From positions 7,130,001-7,194,000 of the forward strand of contig NZ_JADOTY010000001.1 in NCBI RefSeq assembly GCF_015751785.1: DNA of 64,000 nt, read 5' to 3'. Position numbers and translations under genes: made by a program. Every line of letters starts with the position of its first letter. Position 1 is the first letter of the stretch. Source of the DNA: Micromonospora vinacea. GTDB lineage: Bacteria; Actinomycetota; Actinomycetes; Mycobacteriales; Micromonosporaceae. Shown piece by piece: positions 8,007-16,541 of the stretch. The notes under the pieces are model-generated. The model saw only the letters and a program-made list of their open reading frames with translations. It was not told the DNA's origin and did not search any database.

Positions 8007-9394
8007 GATGCGACCGGGCGCTCGACCGGGGTGAGGATGAGCTCGGCCCGCTGCTTCGGTTGCAGCGAGGCGCCCATCCGAGGGGTGAGGTCGACCGGTT
8101 CGCGTAGCCGGAAGCGATAGCGGCTCAGCACGGTGCTGACGATGAGCTGGGCCTCCAGCAGGAACAGGTACTGCCCGAGGCACTGGTGCGGGCCTCCGCC
8201 GAACGGGAAGTAGGAGTAGCGGTAGCGCCGCCGGGGCAGCTCCGGCGCGAACCGCTCCGGGTCGAAGAGCGCCGGGTCGGTCCAGAACGTCGACATCCGC
8301 TGGGTGACGTACGGGCTGACCAGCACGGTGCCGCCGGCCTTGATCCGTACCCCGCCCAGCACGTCGTCGGCGACGGCGGTGCGCGGGATCATCCAGCCAG
8401 CCGGGTAGAGCCGCAGCATCTCGTCGAGCACCATCCGGCCGTAGCGCAGCTGGGGCAGGTGCTCGCGGCCGACCCGTTCGGCGCCGACGACCCGCTCGAT
8501 CTCGTCGGTCATCCGCTCGGCCACGTCGGGCCGGGACGACAGCACCGGCCAGAGCCAGGAGAGCAGGGCGATGGTGGTCTCGGTGGCGGTGGAGAACATC
8601 GCGACCACGTCGCCGCGGATGGCGTACTCGTCGGGTTCGCTGCCGTCGGCGCGCGGCCGGCAGAGCGTGGAGATGATGTCGTCGCCGTCGGTGGGACGGG
8701 CCCTGGCCTCCCGGATGATCGGCAGCACCACCTCGTCGATGGTGCGCACCGCGTCGCGGAAGCGCCGGTCGCCGGGCATCGGCACCGCGTACGGCACTGC
8801 GGGCATCAGCAGTCGGGGAAGCATCGCGGTGGTGACGGTGTCCAGCGCGGCGCTGATCCGCAGGGCGTCGGGGACGGAGATCCGGTCGGCGAAGAGCACC
8901 CGCATGGTGGTGCGTAGGACGATCCGGGTCAGTTCGGCGCCACCGTCGATCGGGCGACCGGCGAGTGCCGGTTCGAGCCACTCGTCGACCGCCTCGTTGA
9001 TCGCCTCGGCCATCTTGTCGACGAGCGTCTCGGCTCGTTTGGCGGTGAACAACGGTTGCAGCGCGCCTCGGCTGGACTCCCAGATCTCACCCTCGGCGAC
9101 AAGGATGGCGTCACCGACGATCCGGCGGACGGGTCGCCAGAGCAACCCGTCGCCGTCCCGGGTGTAGTTGGCAACGTTGTCCCGCAGCACGCGTTGCAGG
9201 TGCTCAGGATGGCTGACGAGGTAGGGGCGGAACGAGCCGAGGTTGAGCCGGATGACGTCGCCGTCGGCGTCCTGGGCGAAGCCGACGAGCGCGCCCAGCG
9301 GATCGCGGACCAGTGCCGGCACAGCGCGGCGTAACGGAATCGTCCTTGGCTCGGTGCTGACGGTGGCGGGGCGCGCCTCGGACACCTGCGACAT
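8003..9394 (-). CDS. Cytochrome P450 of the terpenoid operon
   Basis: 463 residues. The heme loop is FPFGGGPHQCLGQYL near residue 400 with the Cys thiolate ligand, the ExxR motif is DEMLRLYP, and the I-helix shows MFSTATETTIALLSW with the conserved acid/alcohol-Thr arrangement. There is no membrane anchor, so it is a soluble class I-type P450 needing ferredoxin and reductase, which are not in the window. It is the first gene of a three-gene operon (P450, class I, class II) and overlaps the next gene by 4 bp. Probable role: oxidation of the terpene skeleton. Some conservons carry a P450 as a fifth gene, which is relevant because a conservon follows this operon. Confidence 0.88.
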   Translation of the reverse strand: MSQVSEARPATVSTEPRTIPLRRAVPALVRDPLGALVGFAQDADGDVIRLNLGSFRPYLVSHPEHLQRVLRDNVANYTRDGDGLLWRPVRRIVGDAILVAEGEIWESSRGALQPLFTAKRAETLVDKMAEAINEAVDEWLEPALAGRPIDGGAELTRIVLRTTMRVLFADRISVPDALRISAALDTVTTAMLPRLLMPAVPYAVPMPGDRRFRDAVRTIDEVVLPIIREARARPTDGDDIISTLCRPRADGSEPDEYAIRGDVVAMFSTATETTIALLSWLWPVLSSRPDVAERMTDEIERVVGAERVGREHLPQLRYGRMVLDEMLRLYPAGWMIPRTAVADDVLGGVRIKAGGTVLVSPYVTQRMSTFWTDPALFDPERFAPELPRRRYRYSYFPFGGGPHQCLGQYLFLLEAQLIVSTVLSRYRFRLREPVDLTPRMGASLQPKQRAELILTPVERPVAS

Positions 9395-9785
9395 CGAACC
9401 ACGTCTCCTCGTCGTCCCGGCGACCGAAGCGGTCCACTTCGGTCGGGCAGGTTGATGAAACTTTCACCTTCTGGGCCGACGGAAGCATCTCACCAAACGA
9501 GGGGCACCTCCAGACTTGCGGATGGCGCAATTTCCATCTAAGCGCACGCACATTCATCGATGTTCTTGGCTTGCGCAAATCCTGAATGGATACTCAGGCG
9601 CAGCACCGCGCCGGGTGGGCCGGGACCCCGGCGCGACGCACGAAACGGCCGCGCGCGGCCGACCTGGCTGCGGCATCGGCACCAGACGGGCGGCGTCGGG
9701 CCGGACGGTGCGGGCCAGTGACCCGGGACGCACCGGTACCCCCGAATCCGGGCGATGCCCGGCACCCTGTGCCAGGCTCTGTGGC
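9395..9785. promoter_or_regulatory. Divergent intergenic region upstream of the P450 operon
   Basis: 391 bp without a convincing gene, between the P450 start (minus) and DUF2630 (plus). The part at about 9445-9600 is clearly poorer in G+C than its surroundings, which is where promoters would be expected. A perfect 8-bp palindrome TTGCGCAA lies at 9571-9578. I cannot assign -35/-10 boxes with confidence. Confidence 0.45.
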
Positions 9786-10034
9786 ATGGACGACAAGACC
9801 ATCCTGAACCGGATCTCCGAGCTGGTCGACGAGGAACACAAGCTGCGTGCCGACGCCCAGGCCCACGAGTCGGGCACCGAGGGCGAGGCGAGCGAGCGAC
9901 TGCGCGCCCTGGAGGAGTCCCTCGACCAGTGCTGGGACCTTTTGCGCCGCCGACGGGCCGCCCGCGAGACCCACGGCGACCCGGACGCCCAGGGCGAACG
10001 CCCCAAGCCCGAGGTGGAGCGCTACCTGCAATAG
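9786..10034 (+). CDS. DUF2630 family small protein
   Basis: 82 residues from ATG 9786 (MDDKTILNRISELVDEEHKL), mostly charged helices ending in a basic/acidic stretch (PKPEVERYLQ). This matches the actinobacterial DUF2630 family, of unknown function, whose members are 75-85 residues with the same LDQCWDLLRRRRA core. It faces a RIO kinase convergently with a strong terminator between them. No function can be inferred beyond the family. Confidence 0.85.
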   Translation: MDDKTILNRISELVDEEHKLRADAQAHESGTEGEASERLRALEESLDQCWDLLRRRRAARETHGDPDAQGERPKPEVERYLQ

Positions 10035-10041
10035 CCGGGTG

Positions 10042-10072
10042 GCGGGTCGGGCGGAGTGGCCGCCCGACCCGC
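10042..10072. terminator. Bidirectional hairpin terminator
   Basis: A perfect 13-bp inverted repeat (GCGGGTCGGGCGG / CCGCCCGACCCGC) with a 5-nt loop AGTGG sits between the convergent stops of DUF2630 and the RIO kinase. There is no U-tract, as usual for high-GC actinobacteria. Confidence 0.85.
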
Positions 10073-10077
10073 TCCGA

Positions 10078-11121
10078 TCAGCGCAGGCCCGCCTCGTGCA
10101 GCAGCTCTCCGGTCAACACGCCGGGGTCGACCTGCTCGGCGGGGAGACCCCGGGCCGCGAACCAGGCGCCCACCACCCGCACGTCGCGGGCCAGGAACTC
10201 CGGCCCCTGTGGGTTCGCCACCACGTCGACCACCTGCGGCAGGTCGATGACGACCAACCGGCCCTGATGCACGAGCAGGTTGTACGGCGACAGGTCGCCG
10301 TGCGCGTAACCGGCCCGAGCCAGCACCCGCAGCGCCTCCACCAACTGGGCCCACAGGTCACGCAGTTCGCTCGGGTCGGGGCGCAGCTGGGCCAGTCGGG
10401 GCGCGGCCTCCCCCGACTCGGCGTCACCGACGAACTCCAGCATCAACTCGGTGCCCCGCAACTGCACCGGGTACGGCACGGCGATCCGGTCGTGCCCGGC
10501 GCCGATCTCCCAGAGCCGGGCCAGCGCTGCGAACTCGGCCGCCGCCCACTGCCCGGCGATCATCTGCCGGCCGAACGCCGTCCGGCCAGCCATCGCCCGG
10601 TTCTCCCGGGACCGGCGCACCCGGCGGCCCTCCAGGTAGCCGGCATCGCGGTGGAACAGCCGGTGTTCAGGATCGCGGTAGCGTTTCACAGCGAGCAGGC
10701 AGGACCGGTCGGTGTCGGGCACCGCCCGACGGACGAGGTGGACGTCCGCCTCCTTGCCGGTCTTGAGCACACCCAACTCGGTGTCCTTGGCGGCCAACTC
10801 GGTTACCAGCCAGGCCGGATGCGGATGCGGCCCGTGGACGGCGTCGTCCCAGGACGACCAGCGCTCGCCGGTGTCCGGGTCGGGCTCGCTGTCCGGGTCT
10901 GCGAGCGGCTCGGTGGGCCGCCCGCGCTTCAGAAACTGCGGTTCGTCGTCGTCGAAGCGGCTCTTGCCGCGGCTGCGGCGCTCCAGCGCCGGAAGGTCAT
11001 GATCGCGCACTGTGGTGAAGGTCCCTTGGTCGAGGCTGAGATAGGCGGCTGGAAGCGACCTGCGAAGACGGCCATGACCGACCCCCTCTCCTCGACCGGG
11101 CACACGCCCGGGATGCACCAT
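10078..11121 (-). CDS. RIO1-family serine protein kinase
   Basis: Up to 347 residues. The kinase motifs are clear: a P-loop-like GVLKTGKEADVHLV, the ATP-binding Lys in LLAVKRYRDP, the catalytic loop YAHGDLSPYNLLV and the metal-binding VVIDLPQ. These are RIO1/RIO3-type features. Bacterial RIO kinases of this kind are soluble and have unknown substrates. The N-terminal 40 residues from ATG 11121 are of low quality (HPGRVPGRGEGVGHG..); a downstream start such as the GTG giving VRDHDLPALERRS is just as likely. Encoded alone, convergent with DUF2630. Confidence 0.85.
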   Translation of the reverse strand: MVHPGRVPGRGEGVGHGRLRRSLPAAYLSLDQGTFTTVRDHDLPALERRSRGKSRFDDDEPQFLKRGRPTEPLADPDSEPDPDTGERWSSWDDAVHGPHPHPAWLVTELAAKDTELGVLKTGKEADVHLVRRAVPDTDRSCLLAVKRYRDPEHRLFHRDAGYLEGRRVRRSRENRAMAGRTAFGRQMIAGQWAAAEFAALARLWEIGAGHDRIAVPYPVQLRGTELMLEFVGDAESGEAAPRLAQLRPDPSELRDLWAQLVEALRVLARAGYAHGDLSPYNLLVHQGRLVVIDLPQVVDVVANPQGPEFLARDVRVVGAWFAARGLPAEQVDPGVLTGELLHEAGLR

Positions 11122-11221
11122 GCGCGGACAATGCTGGTACCACCACGGCGGCCGGTCAACCGAATTACCGCGCCACCACCGGAACGGGCCGCTCCGACGC
11201 CCGACCCCAGCGCGGGAACCC

Positions 11222-11866
11222 TCAGCGGGCCAGGACCGTGGCGACCGCGGCGATCAACCCGTCCACCGTGCGACTCGGCGCGAACCGCACGTCGGACCAG
11301 GTGCGCCCTCGGTGCAGCCAGACACTGGGCAACCCGACGGCGGCGGCGCCACCGATGTCCGCCTCCGGGCTGTCACCGATCACCCACGCCCCCCGCAGCG
11401 GCATCCGGACCCGCTGGGCGGCGAGCGCGAAGATTCTCGGGTTGGGCTTGCTGACGCCAGCCTCCTCGGAGATCACCCAGTCCGCGACGTACTGGTCCAG
11501 CCCGGTCTGGCGGATCTTGGCGTCCTCGACGCGTACGCTGCCGTTGCAGACCACCACCGGCACCCAGCCGGCGTCGTCGGCGATCCGCAGCGCGCAGGCG
11601 GTCAGCGGGTCGAGCCGGGTCTGCGCCACCACCCCGTCGTGCAGCTCCTCGACCAGGTCGATCGAGGGGATGCGCAGCTCGTAGCGGTCCCGGATGGCGT
11701 CGGCGAGGTCCCAGCGATCGGTCAGCCCGTCGGCGTCGATCGAGACCAACCAGTCGATGTCGGTGTGGGGCGCGCCGATGCTGTCCAGGAAGCGCTCACC
11801 CCAGCGGCGGAACGGCCCGGCCCGATCCAGCAGGGTGTTGTCCAGGTCCAGCAGGAGCAGTGGCAC
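11222..11866 (-). CDS. HAD-superfamily hydrolase
   Basis: 214 residues. Motif I LLDLDNTLLDR carries the nucleophile Asp at residue 7 and the acid/base Asp at 9; motif II is VVVCNGS; motif III Lys is in SKPNPRIFALAA; motif IV is WVIGDSPEADIGGA. The C1 cap makes it a phosphoglycolate phosphatase-like or nucleotidase-like enzyme. The substrate is unknown. It starts 66 bp downstream of the stop of the nitrilase-family gene on the same strand, so the pair may be co-transcribed. Confidence 0.9.
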   Translation of the reverse strand: MPLLLLDLDNTLLDRAGPFRRWGERFLDSIGAPHTDIDWLVSIDADGLTDRWDLADAIRDRYELRIPSIDLVEELHDGVVAQTRLDPLTACALRIADDAGWVPVVVCNGSVRVEDAKIRQTGLDQYVADWVISEEAGVSKPNPRIFALAAQRVRMPLRGAWVIGDSPEADIGGAAAVGLPSVWLHRGRTWSDVRFAPSRTVDGLIAAVATVLAR

Positions 11867-11931
11867 TCGGGCACCCTACGGGACCGACGTGTCCGCCAAC
11901 AGATGCGGCGGGTATCGAGCTGACGGCGGGC

Positions 11932-12792
11932 TCAGCCAGGCATCGACAGCCGCGGGCCGCCCTGGTCCGACAGGCGATCGGCGAGCATCGAGTGGGCCGC
12001 CCGGGTGGCCGCGAGCACGGCGGGATCCAGCGTCGCCACCAGCACCGCCGCCCCGTCGTCGGCGCCGCGAGCCAGCACCCGCCCCTCGGGGTCGTAGATG
12101 GCCGCGCCGCCGTTGAACCGCCACGGCTCGACACCGCCGACCGCGTTGGCGAAGACCACGAACATCGTGTTGTCCAGGGCACGCGCCGGGTAGTAGAGAT
12201 CGCGGCGGTGCTCGGAGCCGGCCAGGTATCCGCTGGGGCACAGGTAGGCGTGCGCGCCGTCGAGGGCGGCGGCCCGACCGTGCTCCGGGAAACAGCCGTC
12301 GTAGCAGATGCCCAGCCCGAGCCGCCAGTCGTCGACGAGCAGCGTGGCACCCCGATCGCCGGGGGTGAACAGCTCCCGTTCGTCGCCCCACAACTGCTGC
12401 TTGTCGTACCCGACCCGCACCTCGCCGGTCCGGTCCACCACCAGCGCCGCGATGGTCCGCCGGCCGTCCGGGTGCCGGACGGCCGCGCCGACCAGCGCGG
12501 TGACGCCGGCCTCGCGCGCCGCGACGCGCAGCGGGTCGAGCCGGCGATCCGCGACCATCCCGGCCGGATCGGCCGCGACGTCGGTGCCGGCCGGGTCGGC
12601 GGCGAGCACCGGCGGGTGGTACGCGCAGAGGAACAGCTCCGGCAGGACGGCCACCCGGGCGCCCCGCTCGCCAGCGCGGCGGACCAGGTCGGCGGCCATG
12701 ACCGCGTTGCCGGCGACGTCGCCCGGCGTGGGGGTGGCCTGGACGGTGGCCACTGTCAGCGGGGAGCTGGGCAGGGTGCGGGGCTGGGTCAC
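11932..12792 (-). CDS. Carbon-nitrogen hydrolase (nitrilase superfamily amidase)
   Basis: 286 residues from GTG 12792 (GTG ACC CAG CCC). The catalytic triad is visible: Glu in VAVLPELFLCAY, Lys in GYDKQQLWGDE and Cys in GLGICYDGCFPEH. The fold-typical NAVGG and CPSGYLAGSEHRRD stretches follow. Such enzymes hydrolyse small amides, omega-amides or carbamoyl groups; no neighbour fixes the substrate. A longer open frame to 13677 runs into the TetR gene on the other strand and is not used. Divergent from the TetR regulator with 77 bp between starts. Confidence 0.88.
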   Translation of the reverse strand: MTQPRTLPSSPLTVATVQATPTPGDVAGNAVMAADLVRRAGERGARVAVLPELFLCAYHPPVLAADPAGTDVAADPAGMVADRRLDPLRVAAREAGVTALVGAAVRHPDGRRTIAALVVDRTGEVRVGYDKQQLWGDERELFTPGDRGATLLVDDWRLGLGICYDGCFPEHGRAAALDGAHAYLCPSGYLAGSEHRRDLYYPARALDNTMFVVFANAVGGVEPWRFNGGAAIYDPEGRVLARGADDGAAVLVATLDPAVLAATRAAHSMLADRLSDQGGPRLSMPG

Positions 12793-12869
12793 CGGGCGAT
12801 GGTAATCGGCGACATCCCAAGCCGTACGTACGGTTTGCGTGCCCCGGGGTGACCTGCAACGATCGACCT

Positions 12870-13442
12870 GTGCCCAGAGTAAGCCAGGACCAGCTCGACG
12901 CTCGCCGGCAGGAGATCCTCGCCGCGGCCCGGGCGTGTTTCGCCCGGCTCGGCTACGAGGGGGCGACCGTACGCCGCCTCGAGGAGGCCACCGGCCTGTC
13001 CCGAGGCGCGATCTTCCACCACTTCCGCGACAAGGACTCGCTCTTCCTCGCCGTCGCCGAGGACGACGCCGCGGCCATGGTCGAGACGGTGGCCCGCAAC
13101 GGTCTGGTGCAGGTGATGCGCGATCTGCTCGCCCGCGCCGTCTCGCCGGACACCACCGGCTGGCTGGGCAGCCAACTGGAGGTCTCCCGGCGACTGCGCA
13201 CCGACCCGGCGTTCGCCCGACGGTGGGCGGAGCGGTCCGCCGCGATCGCGGAGGCGACCCGGGACCGGCTGGCCCGCCAACGCGACGCCGGGGTGCTGCG
13301 CGAGGACGTACCGATCGACGTGCTGGCCCAGTTCCTGGAGCTGGCCTACGACGGCCTGGTGCTGCACCTGGCCATGGGCCGACCGGCCGGTGACCTGGGC
13401 CCGGTGCTCGACCTCGTCGAGGAGGCGGTCCGCCGCCACTGA
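12870..13442 (+). CDS. TetR/AcrR family transcriptional regulator
   Basis: 190 residues from GTG 12870 (VPRVSQDQLDARRQEIL); an in-frame ATG at 12849 is less typical. The N-terminal helix-turn-helix is standard (GATVRRLEEATGLSRGAIFH, then HFRDKDSLF). The N-terminal half closely resembles AcnR-like regulators that repress aconitase in other actinobacteria, but no aconitase gene is in the window, so this is only a family hint. The 77-bp divergent region with the nitrilase gene would hold both promoters. Confidence 0.88.
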   Translation: MPRVSQDQLDARRQEILAAARACFARLGYEGATVRRLEEATGLSRGAIFHHFRDKDSLFLAVAEDDAAAMVETVARNGLVQVMRDLLARAVSPDTTGWLGSQLEVSRRLRTDPAFARRWAERSAAIAEATRDRLARQRDAGVLREDVPIDVLAQFLELAYDGLVLHLAMGRPAGDLGPVLDLVEEAVRRH

Positions 13443-13523
13443 CCGCGCGCACACCGGTCGGACGCCCGTGGCGAGGCTGCTCCACAATGGGGCCGCCGAT
13501 CCCTCCGGTGACAGGAGCAGTCG

Positions 13524-14438
13524 ATGAACGTCCACGCCGCGTCCGGCGACACCTGGGGCATCTCCGGCCCGACCTTCCTCCGGTACTACATCGCGGCGGC
13601 CATCCTGGTGGTGGCGATCGCGGTGTACCACCGGATCCGCCTGCTGACCGCCCCGGGGCACACCACAGTCGATCCACTCGGCGCGCAGCAGGTCGCGTAC
13701 CTCAACGGTGGCCCTCAGCTCGCTGTGCACGCGGCGCTGGGCGGGCTGCGCGGCAGCGGCGCTGTCGGCGTACGACCGGACCGTCGGCTGACCACCGGCG
13801 GTGCCCCGCCGAGCGGGCTCACCCCGCTGGACCAGGCCGTCCACTGGGCCGCGCACCAGCACTCCCGGGTCCGGGACCTGCCGCAGGACGAGCGCGTGCG
13901 CACCGCGCTGGACCAGATCCGCGACGGCCTGGAGCAGCGCGGGCTGATCACCGACGACGCGCAGCGCGCCCGTGCCCGCTTCTGGTCCATGATCCTGTTC
14001 GCCCTGCTGGGCCTCGGCGTGCTCCGGTTGGTCTCCGGCCTGTTCAGCGACCGCCCGGTGGGTTACCTGCTGCTGACCCTGGTTCCGCTGCTGACCATCA
14101 CGCTGGTGCTGCGCCGGGCACCCATGCTCACCCGGGCCGGTCGCACCGCCCTACGCTCCGTCCGCCGCGAACACACCCACCTCGCGCCGGCCTCCGCGCC
14201 CGCCTACGCCACCTACGGAGCGGCCGGCGCGGCGATGGGCGTGGCCCTGTACGGCACCGCCTCGCTCTGGGCGCTCGACCCGGGCTTCGCCGAGCAGGCC
14301 GAGATTCAGCGCCAGGCCGCCTCCGGCGGCGGCTGGACGGGCGGCTCCGACGGGTCCTCCGGTGGCGGGGACAGCTCCGGCGGGGACGGCGGCAGCTCCT
14401 GCGGCGGTGGAGGCGGCGGGTGCGGGGGCGGCGGATGA
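13524..14438 (+). CDS. TIGR04222 membrane protein with Gly/Cys-rich C-terminal tail
   Basis: 304 residues. A membrane segment near residues 12-33 (FLRYYIAAAILVVAIAVYHRI), two more around 154-198 (MILFALLGLGVLRLVSGL and PVGYLLLTLVPLLTITLVL) and a small-residue-rich segment near 235-250. The last 45 residues are almost only Gly, Ser and Asp and end SSCGGGGGGCGGGG, with two Cys residues spaced by six Gly. This is the hallmark of the TIGR04222 family. The stop overlaps the start of a DUF692 gene (ATGA), and a partner-like gene follows. Because DUF692 enzymes modify Cys residues in peptides, the tail is a candidate modification substrate (inference). Confidence 0.88.
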   Translation: MNVHAASGDTWGISGPTFLRYYIAAAILVVAIAVYHRIRLLTAPGHTTVDPLGAQQVAYLNGGPQLAVHAALGGLRGSGAVGVRPDRRLTTGGAPPSGLTPLDQAVHWAAHQHSRVRDLPQDERVRTALDQIRDGLEQRGLITDDAQRARARFWSMILFALLGLGVLRLVSGLFSDRPVGYLLLTLVPLLTITLVLRRAPMLTRAGRTALRSVRREHTHLAPASAPAYATYGAAGAAMGVALYGTASLWALDPGFAEQAEIQRQAASGGGWTGGSDGSSGGGDSSGGDGGSSCGGGGGGCGGGG

Positions 14439-15253
14439 CCGGCCCGTCCGGGGTTGGCATCGGCTGGCGTCCGGAGATCGCCGGCTTCGTGGCCGAGCTG
14501 CCCGGCCTGCGCTTCGTCGAGGTGGTGGCCGAGGGGGTCTCCGCCTCCGGGCCGCTCCCGCCCGGCCTGACGCAGCTGCGGGACCGCGCGGTGACAGTCG
14601 TACCCCATGGGGTGCGGCTCTCCCTCGGCGGCGCCGAGCCGGTCGACAGGGCCCGGGTCGCGCACCTGGCCGCTGTGGCGCAACGCCTGAACGCCCCGCT
14701 GGTCAGCGAACACATCGCGTTCGTCCGGGCCGGCGGCCTGGAGGCCGGCCACCTGCTGCCGCTGCCGCGCAGCCGGGAAGCCGTCGACGCGGTCTGCGCC
14801 AACGTGGCGCGGGCACAGGCCGAGCTTCCGGTGCCGATCGCCCTCGAACCGATCGCCGCGTTGCTCGACTGGCCCGACGACGAGTTGACCGAGGCGGACT
14901 TCCTCACCGAGATCCTCGATCGGACCGGGGCACTGCTGCTGCTGGACGTGGCAAACGTGCACGCCAACGCCCACAACCGGGGCACCGACCCGCTGGCGTT
15001 GCTGGAGCGCCTGCCGCTGGAACGGGTCGCGTACGCCCACGTGGCCGGCGGCGCGGAGCACGGCGGTTTCTACCACGACACCCACACCGACCCGGTGCCG
15101 GCGGCGGTGCTGGAGCTGGTCGGCGCGCTCTGCGCCCGGCGGCGACCGCCAGCGCTACTGCTGGAGCGCGACGGCCACTATCCGCCGGCCGCCGAACTCC
15201 GCGCCGAACTGGACGCCCTGGCCACCGCCGCGGGCTTCCCGACCGTGACATGA
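14435..15253 (+). CDS. DUF692 protein, MNIO-type multinuclear iron oxidase
   Basis: 272 residues. The TIM-barrel DUF692 signatures are present in order: VPHGVRLSLGG, LVSEHIAFVRAGG, IALEPIAALLDWP, LTEADFLTEILDRTG, LLLLDVANVHANAHN, HVAGG...HDTHTDPVP and LLLERDGHYPP. These contain the His, Asp and Glu residues that bind iron in MbnB/TglH-like enzymes. Known members oxidise Cys or other residues of ribosomal peptides, usually with a partner protein. It overlaps the TIGR04222 gene upstream and a partner-like gene downstream by 4 bp each, so the three form one translational unit. Confidence 0.9.
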   Translation: MTGPSGVGIGWRPEIAGFVAELPGLRFVEVVAEGVSASGPLPPGLTQLRDRAVTVVPHGVRLSLGGAEPVDRARVAHLAAVAQRLNAPLVSEHIAFVRAGGLEAGHLLPLPRSREAVDAVCANVARAQAELPVPIALEPIAALLDWPDDELTEADFLTEILDRTGALLLLDVANVHANAHNRGTDPLALLERLPLERVAYAHVAGGAEHGGFYHDTHTDPVPAAVLELVGALCARRRPPALLLERDGHYPPAAELRAELDALATAAGFPTVT

Positions 15254-15795
15254 CGGGCACACCCCAGGGCGGCTCCGCGCCCACCCCCCGCGCCGGGCTC
15301 GCCGAGCGGCAGGCCGAACTGGTCGCGGCGCTGGTCGCCGGGGCTGAGCCACCGGCGGGGTTCGCGCCCGGCCCGCTGGCCGCCACCCGCGCGGCCCTGC
15401 TGCGCAAGCGGGCCGGCGAGGTGGCCCGGCACTGGCCACTGCTCGCCGCCGGCCTCGGTGCCACATGGTCGACCACCTTCGCCGACTGGGCCGCCCGGCG
15501 GCCCACCGCCGGATCGCTGCGCGACGGTTGGGACCTGGCCCGGGCGCTGCACGACCAGCACGCGCTCCCCCCGGCGGCGGCCGAGGAGTTGGCCGTCCGG
15601 GAGGCCCGCCTGCGCTACGACGGGCGTCGGGCGCCGCGTCCGCGCCGGGTGCCGGCGGTGGGCCGCGCCGGCGGCGCCGTCGCGGTGCAGATCGCCGGCC
15701 GGGTACGCCTGCTGCGCCCCGCCCCACGGGTATCCACCCGTGCTGGCGACGGGGTACCGGATGCGGCAGGATCGGAGTTATGGATCTCGGACTGA
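15250..15795 (+). CDS. Putative partner protein of the DUF692 enzyme
   Basis: 181 residues, starting at an ATGA overlap with the DUF692 stop. The N-terminal part (RQAELVAALVAGAEPPAGF ... LRKRAGEVARHWPLLAAGLG ... FADWAARRP) resembles in layout the helical DUF2063-like or MbnC-like partners encoded beside DUF692 enzymes, but similarity is loose. The C-terminal part has a short beta-rich stretch (GGAVAVQIAGRVRLLRP). It overlaps the start of the next gene by 16 bp. Role as a substrate-recruiting partner is inferred from position only. Confidence 0.65.
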   Translation: MTGTPQGGSAPTPRAGLAERQAELVAALVAGAEPPAGFAPGPLAATRAALLRKRAGEVARHWPLLAAGLGATWSTTFADWAARRPTAGSLRDGWDLARALHDQHALPPAAAEELAVREARLRYDGRRAPRPRRVPAVGRAGGAVAVQIAGRVRLLRPAPRVSTRAGDGVPDAAGSELWISD

Positions 15796-16541
15796 CCGAC
15801 CGCGTGTACGTCCTCACCGGCGCCTCCCGCGGCCTGGGATACGCGACAGCGCAGAGCCTGGTCGCCGACGGCGCACGGGTGGTGCTCTCGGCCCGGGACC
15901 CGGCCGCGGTGGCCGCCGCCGCCGAGCAGTTGGGCGGCCCGGAGCACGCCGTCGGGCTGACCGCGGACCTGACCGACCCGGAGACCCCGGAGCAGCTCGT
16001 CGCCGCCGCCCGAGAGCACTTCGGCCGGCTCGACGGCGCGCTGATCTCGGTCGGCGGTCCACCGGCGGGCAACGCCGCAGCGATCACCGACGAGCAGTGG
16101 CGGCTCTCCTTCGAAACCGTCTTCCTGGGCACCATCCGCGCGGTCCGCACGGTCGCCGCCGCGCTGCCCGAGGGCGGCGCGATCGGGCTGGTGCTCTCCA
16201 CCTCGGCCCGCGGCCCGGTGCCCGGCCTGGGCATCTCCAACGGTCTACGGCCCGGCCTGGTCGGCGCGGCGAAGGACATCGCCGACGACTACGGCCCGCG
16301 TGGTGTCCGGGTGGTCGGGCTGCTGCCCGGCCGGATCATGACCGACCGCAACCGGGAGCTCTTCGCCGCGACCGGCGACCCGGATCGCGCCCGCGCCGAC
16401 GCGGAGGCCGGCATCCCGCTGCGCCGCCTCGGCGACCCCGCCGAGTTCGGCCGGGTGGCCGCGTTCGTGCTCTCCCCCGCCGCGAGCTACCTCACCGGGA
16501 TCACCCTGCCGGTCGACGGCGGCGCGCTGCGCGGGCTGTGA
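15780..16541 (+). CDS. SDR-family oxidoreductase lacking the canonical Tyr/Lys
   Basis: 253 residues. The cofactor motif TGASRGLG (residues 13-20) and the C-terminal YLTGITLPVDGG are standard for classical short-chain dehydrogenases. The catalytic region reads LSTSARGPVPGLGISNGLRPG: the Ser is there, but the expected YxxxK is replaced by ISNGLR, so the usual Tyr and Lys are absent. A subgroup of SDRs shares the SNxLRxG pattern and its chemistry is unclear. It starts inside the 3' end of the partner gene and its stop overlaps the Mug gene (GTGA). Confidence 0.85.
   Translation: MDLGLTDRVYVLTGASRGLGYATAQSLVADGARVVLSARDPAAVAAAAEQLGGPEHAVGLTADLTDPETPEQLVAAAREHFGRLDGALISVGGPPAGNAAAITDEQWRLSFETVFLGTIRAVRTVAAALPEGGAIGLVLSTSARGPVPGLGISNGLRPGLVGAAKDIADDYGPRGVRVVGLLPGRIMTDRNRELFAATGDPDRARADAEAGIPLRRLGDPAEFGRVAAFVLSPAASYLTGITLPVDGGALRGL

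Noticed and set aside
7089..8981. A 630-residue start for the class I terpene synthase-like gene
   Set aside because: The first 325 residues run antisense-frame through the P450 gene and are Arg/Pro-rich nonsense; the GTG at 8006 overlapping the P450 stop is far more likely.
11932..13677. A 581-residue version of the nitrilase-family protein
   Set aside because: The N-terminal 295 residues lie opposite the TetR gene and show no similarity; the protein family starts near the GTG at 12792.
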